Below are positions 48,317-57,373 of a DNA stretch of 64,000 nucleotides, piece after piece. Positions within the stretch are counted from its first letter, which is position 1. Every line of letters begins with the position of its first letter. This stretch comes from Pratylenchus scribneri (lineage: Eukaryota; Nematoda; Chromadorea; Rhabditida; Pratylenchidae): the NCBI GenBank assembly GCA_030063045.1, contig JAQSEB010000090.1, positions 1,488,001-1,552,000 on the forward strand, in the 5' to 3' direction. The translations under genes and the position numbers were made by a program. The notes under the pieces are model-generated. The model saw only the letters and a list, made by a program, of their open reading frames with translations, ran no database searches and had not been told where the DNA came from.

Positions 48317-49125
48317 TCAATTCTCTTCTTCTTCTGTATCCGATAATTCACCAAAAATTCGGCCTGCTAATTCCGATATTTCATTTTGCGGGGCATGGGC
48401 ATCAGGTGCCGAAGTTGATTGGGCATTTTTCTTCCTCAGATTTGTCTTAAAACGAAATGAAATAATTAATATTAATCATATTTGGAATTTTTAAATTTAG
48501 TTGCATGTAAATTTGATATTAAAAAAAATATAATAATTTTTTTCATATTTTATAATTGCTAAAGAATATATTTTTGACACAATTTATTATTTTTTGGCGC
48601 ATTTTAAATAAAGTCATAAAAATCTTACCATAAATTCAATTGCTCTTTGCTTTCTATCAGCCTCAATAGCTTTTCGGTTACGTAAAATATTAACGTAGGC
48701 TGCCTCTGGCACCTTTTGATGAACATTTTGTTGCCGACGATGAATTGTCCAATCATAGTTCACTTTCCTTTTGGCCAATAAATTTTTGTCTTTCAGTTTA
48801 CGGAGAATTCTTTGCTGTCGTTTTCTTTGCTTTGCTGAAATAAATTAATTACTTAATAAGATATAAAATTTTCGAATTTTACCTCTAATCCGCGCTCGTT
48901 TCTTTTCCGCCAAACTTTCCTCCCCCCTTCGTCCACAATTTTTCGCATTTCGTTCAGTGTCATGGTTGGATCCAAGCCAATTTTGCGCAATAATTCATTC
49001 TTTTCAGCTTGCACCAGATTCTTGCAAACTTTCCGTTGATCTCGTTGCGTTTCTTTGAATTCTTGTTTACATGTCCACAACGGCAGGGGATCATATGGCC
49101 GACCAATATGATGACCGTTTGCCAT
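48317..49125 (-). CDS. Hypothetical 190-aa protein, three exons, complete
   Basis: Exons 49125-48883, 48829-48629, 48445-48317 join in phase 0 at GT..AG sites. The exon 2 acceptor is the second AG of CAGCAAAG; using the first would give an early stop. The protein starts MANGHHIGRPYDPLPLW, is rich in Lys/Arg/Gln (QRKRQQRILRKLKDKN; NRKAIEADRKQRAIEF) and ends in an acidic tail ELSDTEEEEN. A basic helical middle with an acidic end suggests a nuclear or RNP-associated protein, but that is a guess and I recognise no family. AATAAA overlaps the stop codon (TGAATAAA, 48319-48312). Confidence 0.75.
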
Positions 49126-49182
49126 TTTTGAATGATTTACTGTAAAATTAGAATATGTTAAAATGGATTCAAATATGAGTCA

Positions 49183-49440
49183 ATGGAACCCACCTTCAAC
49201 AAAATGGTCCACAAATTGTTCAGAATTGCTTTGTCTTTTCTTTCAATCGTCCGCCGTGAATGTGGAAATAAGGAATAACGAAATAAAGCCCACCGTGAAT
49301 GGGGCAATTGGGGAAGAATATAAGGTGGGCCAATTTTTGAATGCATAATTCATATTCCATTAGCTTTTTCCCTAATGGTAAAGAAAATCAAGCTAGCGGC
49401 GCCATCCATCGAAAGTTTTACTTTTAGGTGGGTGGATCGG
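49183..49440. repeat. Upstream-region repeat, copy 1
   Basis: Shares with 53240-53500 the phrases AATGTGGAAA, CGAAATAAAGCC, GCATAATTCATATTCCATTA followed by GCTTTTTCCC, and GGCGCCATCC..ATCGAAAGTTTT, in the same order. It lies just upstream of the 190-aa gene, so it includes that gene's probable promoter. Confidence 0.65.
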
Positions 49441-49985
49441 GGACGGTCTTTTTTAGTGGAAAAAGCACAAAAAACTCAGCTTATAAATAAGCCTAAAAAT
49501 GAATTAAAATAATCGAATCGTGACCGCCATCCACATCCACAAATCCAATACATAAAAAAATCCTCGGAGAATTACGGTATACAAAAAGATAATCTCCATT
49601 TTTCCCCTGTTGGAAATGGAACAAAAAACAAAAATACAAATAATATATGTCCCCAAGGCTTTTTTCTCGCGATTAGAAGAAGTGAAATTAGAAGTTGAAA
49701 AACATTATTATTGGTGACTAAAAAGTTAAAAAAGAAATATCAAAATTAGAGATCATCGAACCAATACGATATATCAACCGACTAATCTAGATAAATTTTA
49801 TATGAATCGATAGCCAGAAGTGCGCTCTTTAATTTGATACCGAAATCATCAATATCGGTTTCGCCATTAATGAGCTACAAGCGATGTCGCCCGGTTGTCC
49901 CTGTCACGAAAAATCAAAAGGAAAATAGCGGCGAAATTGGCCAAAATCAGGGATGGTCTTTGGCGCGAAAAATGCGATATAGTAG
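49441..49985. other. Intergenic, no gene recognised
   Basis: A dispersed repeat stretch at about 49785-49860 (GATAGCCAGAAGTGCGCTC, TTTGATACCGAAATC) also occurs at 43692, 57703 and 62316. Confidence 0.35.
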
Positions 49986-49990
49986 AGCGG

Positions 49991-50343
49991 TGCTATGTCA
50001 ACTCTTGAATAGTGCAAATGTGGGCGTTTTCGACTTATAATAAATCATAAACCGGTTTCAGACCCCACAAACCTTATACCATTTTGTAGATCTCATCAAG
50101 ACGCATCGAATGGTATATAATTATTCATGGTTTGATCCAAAATTAAAGAGTTTTAAACCAAAAACTTAACAATATTGGTTTAAACGGTTTAACTCTTTTT
50201 TTGGGCCAAACCATGATAAAATATATACCATTCGATGCGTCTTGATGAGATCTATAAAATGGTATAAAGTTTATGGGGTTTGAAACCGGTTTCTGGTTTA
50301 TTATAAGTCGAAATCGCCCACATTTGCACTATTCAGGACATGA
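49991..50343. mobile_element. Foldback element, about 350 bp
   Basis: Arms of about 150 bp are inverted copies: AATAGTGCAAATGTGGGCG at 50007 pairs with CGCCCACATTTGCACTATT at 50315, and GACGCATCGAATGGTATAT pairs with ATATACCATTCGATGCGTC. The loop is TTTTAAACCAAAAACTTAAC. No clear target duplication. Confidence 0.75.
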
Positions 50344-50935
50344 CCACATTTGCACGGCCCTTTTTCTTTTCAGGACTTGACCCCGTACGAGTAGAACATT
50401 GCTTTTTTTGATTTTTCAAAATTTTGAAAAAAAGTAAAGAGGGCGTTTATGAGATTGTGCATATCCTGGCCAAAATCCTAGTAGGTGTAGAGATGCAGCC
50501 AAAATGGCCAAAAGAGAAAGAGGGGAAGAGCGCTGGGGCAAAACTGGATTTGACAGACTGAAGGACTGAATTGAATTCAAATCAGCCAATGATGGAAGAG
50601 GGCGGGGCTATGATGAATTGGGGAAGGAAGAGAAGCGTTCAAGGCTCAAAGGAAATGTGGAAGGGAATGGCCACGGAGGGAAAAGGAAGGTTCGTCTGTT
50701 GTTGAGGGGGAGAGGGCAAACTTTTAGTGGGGAGCTTTCAAATGGCATATCGCCTTCCGGGAATAGGTTGCTTTCTTGAAGAGATATGGCCAAAATAGCA
50801 GCCCAGGTAATGGAACGGCTCTACTGAATTTTCCCGCGGTTCCATATTTTGACACCTTTACTGGGGAGGTGGCGTAAAATTTATTATTCCATCTCCTCCG
50901 CCGATGGTTTATGGATTGAAAAATAGCACAAGAAG
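50344..50935. other. Intergenic, GC slightly higher, no gene called
   Basis: Open frame on the minus strand (50793-50608) has no start context or splice partners that I can defend. Confidence 0.3.
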
Positions 50936-50937
50936 AA

Positions 50938-51113
50938 TTTCTAAACTCTAAAAATCTAGCCTATTCCTACCCCTAAACTCATCCGGGCCTACCCTATATA
51001 AGTCCTGCCATACCATTGCCTAAACTGCATTAGAGATTTAGGAAAACGTAATAAGATTTAGGATTGATTAGGGTTAAGTTTAAATAGGACTAGATGGGTA
51101 TGGGTTTTAGAAG
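50938..51113. repeat. Imperfect inverted repeat with CTAAAC/CCTA motifs
   Basis: TTCTAAACTCTAAAAATCTA and CCTACCCCTAAACTC on the left find loose inverted partners TATGGGTTTTAGAAG and GGTTAAGTTTAAATAGGAC on the right. It directly abuts the hAT-like MITE at 51127. Confidence 0.4.
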
Positions 51114-51126
51114 TGGGGGTAGCAAT

Positions 51127-51299
51127 TCGAGTTGGACAAAGTCTCCGGTTCCAAATAATCGATGCATTTTGGAACTGAAATTGGGAAATTTTGCTATTTA
51201 GAAATGAAAAAAAAGAGGAAACGAGAACCGACATTTTTCAGAACCGAAAACCGAGTTTTGGAACCGAGACCGTCTAGGAACCGAGTCTGTCCAACCCTA
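51127..51299. mobile_element. hAT-like MITE with GGAACCGA-motif core (173 bp)
   Basis: Ends TCGAGTTGGACAAAGTCTCC and (inverted) TAGGGTTGGACAGACTCGG match. Flanks GTAGCAAT (51119-51126) and GTGGCAAT (51300-51307) match at 7 of 8. The inside is full of GGAACCGA/GAACCGAGA repeats. Confidence 0.7.
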
Positions 51300-51421
51300 G
51301 TGGCAATGCCCAAATTAGTAAATAAGATAACCAATTTTCAATTTTATATTTTATTAAATCTCAATAAAAAATTTAGATTAAAATGAATTATAGATTACAG
51401 GAATTATCGCCCTTAATCAAT

Positions 51422-51870
51422 TAGGGTTAATTATCCGTACGCGGATAATGAAATCACGGGTAACGGCTAGTGCGGATAATCAAGGCACGGATAAGGGACG
51501 GGTAGGCCATTTTCGAAAAATATCCGCGGATACACTTCCATCCTCCGTGCTCATTTGGTATATTGTACATTTTTTTTTAAAATTGCTTACTCAAATTAAA
51601 AAAATTCCAAAATAAAAAATCTTATTTGTTTCCAAATGACCATGTAGGGCATGGTTATCATCTTCAAAATTACAAAAATCTGGCATATGGATCGAAAAAC
51701 ATGGAAAAAATCCGGTAAAAAATTAGGGTTGCGGGTAGGCGGATATTCAGGATGTGGTTAACGGATAATGCGGATAATACGGGACGTGTAGGCAGGACGG
51801 ATAATTGGCACAAAATCGCGCGAATATCCGTCCCTTGTACCCGTCCCACCAACGCGGATAATTAACCCTA
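51422..51870. mobile_element. hAT-like MITE with CGGATAAT-motif core (449 bp)
   Basis: Perfect 16-bp ends TAGGGTTAATTATCCG and CGGATAATTAACCCTA. About 10 CGGATAA/TTATCCG motifs and CGGGTA/GGACGGGTAGG motifs lie inside. Flanks CTTAATCA (51412-51419, two bases from the end) and CTTAATCT (51871-51878) form an imperfect 8-bp duplication. Confidence 0.7.
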
Positions 51871-51904
51871 CTTAATCTATTTAATCATATTGGGCTGATG
51901 TTTG

Positions 51905-52215
51905 GGGATTGGGGTCTTTTCTGCCCAGGACATTCCATCTCAGCGATTTTGACAAACCATAGCTCATCAGCCATATAACCAATCAAAATGATCTAATGTG
52001 CATTTAATAGCCCTAATTATTGTGCTATCCGTTGGTATATTGATCATCCAAAACTGTAATATTTAAGCCAAGATATGGCCATAAAATTCAAAAATAAAGG
52101 GGACTTTCTTTTTATGGCCACATCTTGGCCAAAACTTTACATTTTTGGATTATCAATATACTATTGGATAGCTAATAATTATAGTACTATTAAATGAATT
52201 TTATACTTAATTGGG
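51905..52215. mobile_element. Foldback element, same family as 59728-60124
   Basis: Arms pair AGCTCATCAGCC..CCAATCAAAATGATCTAA with inverted right-hand sequence, and share GATTTTGACnA..AGCTCATCAGCCA and GCTATCC..TGGTATATTGATCATCC with the 59.7-kb element. The centre contains ATGGCC/GGCCAT pairs. Confidence 0.65.
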
Positions 52216-52791
52216 TGACAATGTTTGTTGAGTGTTTGGGCAAACGGAGAATCGAGGGGAGGGAATGAATCTCATCACAGAAAAAGCAGCCAAAGGCACA
52301 AAAAAAATGATCACGAGAGGAAATGGGAATAAAGGAAACACAGTTCGGAAGGCAAATATTGCCGAATTGAATTGGAGGCTGGAATATTGGCTAATAAAAC
52401 CGATTGAAATGGTGTATGTAGAGGGCGGTGAATCCATTTAGTTTTTTTGAAGAAGCCCCAAATTTATGGGCAGCCCCCGGTGAATGAATGTATATGGGCC
52501 GCCGCTCCTTCCATACACAAATAAATCACCTTTCCCTCATCCCCCTTCCTCCCTTTTCTCACATTCAAATTCACATTTTTTCGGAAATGGCCAAAATTGG
52601 GCCCATCCAATTTAATGGGATGGATGCAATGGGGAATAAAGTGACGAGAATTACGGATGGATAATGGAGAAGAAGCCAAGAAGGTGTCTGTGAAATGTGA
52701 ATACTGATGAGGCGCAGCAAATTAAAAATTCATCAAATTCGTCCCAAAAATAGTTCCCCAACTTTTTGAGCTTTTCACATCGATGTGGAAG

Positions 52792-53164
52792 GTATTACAC
52801 GCCTTTTGCGGATAATTGCAGATGAAATGGTTTAGTGCCGCTGGCGATAAAGTTGATGCAGCATTTTTTATGGCATTTTATTAGTCATAAAATTAACCAC
52901 AAAATGGCATAAAAAGCTTTGGACAATTTTGAGATTTCAGCGAGTTATGGCCAAAAAAACTTTTGATTTAATTAAAATTGTGTTTTTGGCGGTTTTTTGG
53001 CCATAATTCGGTGAATACTCAAAATTGGCCATGCTTTTGATTTTATTTTGTAGCTAATTTTATACCTAATAAAATGCCATAAACAATTCAACATCAATTT
53101 TACCGCCAGCGGCACTAAACCATTTCATCTGCAATTGGCGGGTCCGCAAAAGGTGTGTAATACG
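52792..53164. mobile_element. Foldback element, about 370 bp
   Basis: Ends GTATTACACGCCTTTTGCGG and CCGCAAAAGGTGTGTAATAC are inverted copies, followed by GATGAAATGGTTTAGTGCCG and its inverse; the arms run about 180 bp each. It interrupts the repeat related to 49183-49440 at its 5' side. Confidence 0.8.
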
Positions 53165-53200
53165 CTCTCTTAATCTATTTCAACATTTTTGGGGATATGT

Positions 53201-53222
53201 GGGGGGGGGGGGGGGGGGGGGG
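53201..53222. repeat. G22 homopolymer
   Basis: Uninterrupted run of 22 G on the plus strand. Runs of this kind can form G-quadruplexes; the exact length may also be an assembly artefact. Confidence 0.85.
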
Positions 53223-53239
53223 TGTGAAAGCTCTATGAT

Positions 53240-53500
53240 GATGGTAAAAATGCATTGAAGCGCCGTCCGCCTTGAATGTGGAAAAGGAAAAGCGAAATAA
53301 AGCCAGCGCCCAACGGTGAAGAAATTGGGGGAGAACGAGAAATAAATGGGCCACCAAAATTTTTGTGAACGCATAATTCATATTCCATTAGCTTTTTCCC
53401 CAATGGTAAGGTTTATGTGATCGCGAAGAATTGAATAAAAAAAAATGGCGAAGAGGAAATCAAACGAAGGGCGCCGCCATCCCCATCGAAAGTTTTTTTT
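53240..53500. repeat. Upstream-region repeat, copy 2
   Basis: Degenerate partner of 49183-49440, but with no equivalent of the 190-aa gene next to it; a foldback element and G22 run lie where the gene start would be. Confidence 0.6.
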
Positions 53501-53703
53501 GCTGACTGGATTTTTTATGGGTTGGATTTGGATTGTGTGGATGGATGGATGGGATGGTTACGTACGATTCGATTATTTTAATAATTCATTTTTAGCCAAA
53601 ATCGACATTTTATAAAATAAAAAAAAAACTCACAGAATCCGAGTTGTGAAACCAAAACGGTTTCGAGATATAAGGTTAAACCGGTTAAAAAATTGAAAAA
53701 TAC

Positions 53704-53828
53704 AAGGCGAGCGGAGCAAGCCTTCTAAAACTTGGAATAATAAACCTACTGGGTTACCTTAAAGCGCCCCGCGCTTTTTCCGCAACGGAAGCATGCTTTA
53801 AACCAGTGGGGCTCTGCCCCACTGGTTT
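53704..53828. other. Array of four consecutive hairpins
   Basis: Stems: AAGGC/GCCTT (53704-53724), AAAGCGC/GCGCTTT with 3-nt loop (53761-53777), TTCCG/CGGAA with 3-nt loop (53778-53790), and the perfect 12-bp AAACCAGTGGGG/CCCCACTGGTTT with 5-nt loop (53800-53828). High GC against the AT-rich surroundings. Confidence 0.8.
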
Positions 53829-53969
53829 GAGGAAAATAAACAAAACAATGTGCCTACAAATTTTGAAGAAAAATAAGATAACCCGATGAAAAACAATTAT
53901 ATTTGTTTGCGCCAAAATATCGTAGTTTATTTATACAAATAAATGTTTGGAATATCCACTTTTTATAAA

Positions 53970-54270
53970 AAGTTATTTAGGCTATTAAAATTTTGAATTT
54001 TATTAAAATTTTGAATTTTTATTTTACAATTTTAACAGCTTTTCAGGCCATTAAAATTGCGAATTTTTATTTTACAATTTTAAAAGCTTTTTAGGCCATT
54101 AAAATTGCGAATTTTTATTTTACAATTTTAAAAGCTTTTTAGGCCATAAAATTTTGAATTTTTATTTTATAATTTTAAAAGCTTTTTAGGCCATTAAAAT
54201 TTTGAATTTTTATTTTCCTATTTTATAATTTTGAAAGCTTTTTAGGCCATTAAAATTTTGAATTTTTGAT
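53970..54270. repeat. Tandem repeat of about 48 bp, five to six units
   Basis: Unit starts AGGCCATTAAAATT(G/T), continues GAATTTTTATTTTA and ends AATTTTAAAAGCTTTTT. Units drift in sequence and length. Related AAAAGCTTTTTA phrases occur at 48206 and 56529. Confidence 0.8.
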
Positions 54271-54416
54271 GATATAATTTTCCTTTCAATATTCCGCTTT
54301 TAAAAAGGGCGCTAATCGCTAATGGCCTTTCATTTTTTTCTCACATATAATTCAATCTTCAAACCAATCTCACAATTATAAAATTCAATCAATTATAGTA
54401 AAAATTAATATCAATA

Positions 54417-55135
54417 ATGCGAGTTGCAATTTTGGTATTGGCAATTGCATTGAATTATGTTTTGCTTTCAAGTACGTCTTCTCCTAAAGAAGGTCAGTAA
54501 TTAAAATAAATTTTTAAATTATTTAGCAAAACAAATTAAGTTCAAATTGTCATAGTCTGGGAGGCTGGTTATCAGGGAAGAGGCTGTTCTAGCCACTATT
54601 GCAGGAATGATGTGTATGTGAAAATGTACGATGATATGTGGGCATCGAGCAAATTGAAGGACATGGGCTTTGCTGCCGACAATCTTTGGACCAATTATAG
54701 TTAGTTTTATAACACATATTTGGCCATCTTGGTAAGGCAATGTCAACATTTACAAATTTGGATTTATCCACGTTAAATGTTGAAATTTGGCTTACCAAGA
54801 TTGATAAATTGTATAAAATAAAAATATAAATAAATTTCATGCATACTTATATATAACAATTATAAATAATTTTCTTTTGAATTAACATTTTTCAATATAC
54901 ATATAATTTGCTTATTGTAGCTTGCTATGTTGAACGCATGACGATTAATAAGGCACTGGGATTGTTGATTGATGCCGGATTTAAAATTACGGGTAAAACA
55001 ATTTTAAAAATTTAATTACTAGGCAAAATATAAAATTTTATTTCATTAGGCTCGACCATGTCACCACGGGATTTGGGCACCAACGAATTTACCAATTCAG
55101 AAGAGTTGCCAATTTGGACTTTGGTGAAGGCATAA
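54417..55135 (+). CDS. Small predicted secreted protein, 125 aa, four exons
   Basis: Exons 54417-54492, 54556-54699, 54921-54992, 55050-55135; all join in phase with GT..AG introns (378 nt including stop). The N-terminus MRVAILVLAIALNYVLLSS is a typical signal peptide. The mature part has three cysteines (GRGCSSHYC and TCYVERMT), an aromatic-rich stretch (VKMYDDMWASSKLKDMGF) and an end EELPIWTLVKA. No family recognised; a nematode-restricted secreted protein is likely. AATAAA at 55178-55183. In a parasite it could be an effector candidate, but nothing in the sequence demonstrates that. Confidence 0.78.
54718..54812. repeat. Intronic hairpin in the secreted-protein gene
   Basis: ATCTTGGTAAGGCAATGTC with ACATTT on the left pairs with AAATGTTGAAATTTGGCTTACCAAGAT on the right, about 28 bp with small bulges and a loop near 25 nt. 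The ATCTTGGTAAG motif also occurs in the foldback element at 9575-10182. Confidence 0.6.
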
Positions 55136-56090
55136 ATCCTCCATGATAAAAATTGAAAAACGAAAAATTGATAAACAAATAAAGAAAAGAATAAATTAAA
55201 ATGTGTTTTAATATTTTGGAATTATTTAAATAGAATAAGATTTTATATCATATTTGGTCCAGTTCATTCATTTTCCACTCGTTTATATTTCATTTTTTTC
55301 TTTTTATTCTATTTAAATTAATAAAAAGTAAAAAAGATTTTTAATAAAAAAAAATTTTGACTGTCCACCGATTGCATTCAAATCCAATTTTAATAAAAAA
55401 TTACTAATGCAATTTTCCCATATTCTGCATAAATTTTATATTATTTAAAAGAGCTCTTTCTTCCCTACAAAATGATATCAAGATTGCCACAAATTGTTCA
55501 ATTTAAGGGAAGTTATGATCAAAAATCCAAAATGTGCTCCTTTTTCCGTGTTGATAAAATTGTCATTTATATTTATATGCCTTATGGCATCATCATTCAC
55601 CCCTCCGCATTTTATTTCCCTTCAATTACCGTATATTTCCCTCGTTCTTAAAGGCAAAAGAAATAGGAGGGGAAAGTGCTTTTGCGCCCTTGCCCCTCAA
55701 GAAAAACTATTATCCACCGCCCAACTGTGAGGAAAAAGATGTTTTAACGACCATCCTCCAGTTTTTAGGTCATAAAATTCGGCCAATTTTTGGTTAAATA
55801 TTAATGCCGTTTTCTTTTCAATAGCAAAAAAGCTAACTGCGAAAGGCGCAATTAAATAATATTTACCTTTTTATATGATATTCATTTATCCAAGGAGGCC
55901 CATCCATAAAAATGCCAATTCGACATTAATATTTTGGAATATTCTAAAAAACAGAAAAGATGCATTTTGAATATAATTTTATTTAAAATGAAGAGGTTTT
56001 TTCGTTTTGTTTGAACATTAAAAATTACAAACAAAATTATGGGCTGATGAGATCATCTATTTCTGACTATGAACTTAACAAAGGGAAATA
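55136..56090. other. Intergenic, no gene recognised
   Basis: A 78-codon plus-strand open frame at 55494-55730 has no supporting features. Otherwise AT-rich. Confidence 0.35.
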
Positions 56091-56094
56091 ATCA

Positions 56095-56297
56095 TTAATG
56101 TTGATTATGGTAATAATTGGTGGCTGAAAAAATGTTATTCGCTTGCACATTTTCCTCCGTTGCCCAAGTTGGCTGATTTTGGGCTGATGAATATTGGGTA
56201 TATTGTGGCTGATGGCCATCATCATCACCCCAAGCGGCCACAAATGGATACTGATGGTTCGTTGTGGAGCCAATCGCCGGTTGTTGTTGATAATAGA
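56095..56297 (-). other. Possible Gln/Asn-rich coding exon
   Basis: Minus strand reads YYQQQPAIGSTTNHQYPFVA then AWGDDDGHQPQYTQYSSAQN and further to NYYHNQH-stop, strongly coding-like in composition. However, no AG acceptor lies directly upstream and an in-frame stop occurs soon before it, so it may be a lost or misplaced terminal exon. Confidence 0.35.
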
Positions 56298-57373
56298 TAA
56301 AAATTAATTAATTTAAGTATATTAGTTAATGATGCATGGAAAAATAGACTAAAATGAAATACACAGTAAAATTTATGAAAAAATTCAAATATTTTTCTGA
56401 GGCAATGTTCCCAAAGAATTTTAATTGACCCAATTTAAGAAGGTGCTGCATGTACATTTGATGGATTGAGAAAAATGGAAATATTTAAGAAAAATTGCTC
56501 CGAGAAAAGCATTTGTTTTATAAAATGATTTTAAAAGCTTTTTATTTTTTAATGGTCTTAAAAGCTTTTTAGAATAAATTTACTTTTTTATAATGGATAT
56601 TTTAAAACCTTTTTGAATAATTTATTTTTTTTTAATATTTTTTAAAAGCTTTTAAATATTTTTTAATCTTTTTTCAATTTTCCAAAGATTTATGCCTTTA
56701 ATTGTGGAAAGAATTTGAAATAAAAAAAAATGTAAAAATTATATGACAGAGGTATTTGGTGTCAACACATTTCGTATACTATCGGTTCGTATATCCCCTT
56801 TTCGTATACTGGGCCAGTTTGTACATATACTCACGATTAGTATACAAAGGAAAATTGAAAACTCGTTTAAAAAGTATTTTATAATGATTATTATATTAAG
56901 TCTTTGCTTTAATAATGCTCATCAAGAATGGTTTGACATTCTAATAAAGCTTTAACCAACAATTTGGTCAAATAGATTTGTTGGGATCAGGCTTGGCGGT
57001 AAAGTAATGGAATTAAAAATTCCAGGATCAGGAACTAGAGATTATTACAACTTACAAGTATTTGCGCTTTTATCATTATTAAAACAATTGCTGTCGTTTG
57101 GGTTGTCAAAATATATCTATTTCTATAGATGTGGATATTTTTGTTTTTTTTTAATGAATAATAAAATTTGATTTTGGATTTTTCAATTTCAGCTTTACAT
57201 AAAAAATTGATGAAGAAAGATTTATGTGGTGACAAAAATGGCGAAAATATAATAAATTATACTATGACTATAAATTTATTTATTCACATTCACAATTGAC
57301 TAAATATTGATCATGGCTAATTTTAATTTCTCATCAAACCAAAACCAATTTCTTCAACTTCTCATTCATTTGA
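56298..57373. other. Intergenic with a 100-bp repeat and a GTATAC-motif patch
   Basis: 56529-56632 is the second copy of the repeat at 48206-48308. At 56768-56850 TTCGTATAC/TTCGTATAT/AGTATAC motifs occur five times, similar in style to the motif-rich MITE cores, but I could not find terminal repeats. Confidence 0.45.
57275..57284 (-). terminator. Poly(A) signal of the large gene
   Basis: Overlapping AATAAATAAA on the minus strand about 90 nt past the stop codon. Confidence 0.45.

Noticed and set aside
51422..51870. TAGGGTT motifs as telomere-like sequence
   Set aside because: Nematode telomeres are usually TTAGGC; here the motif occurs once per end as a terminal repeat with flanking duplication.
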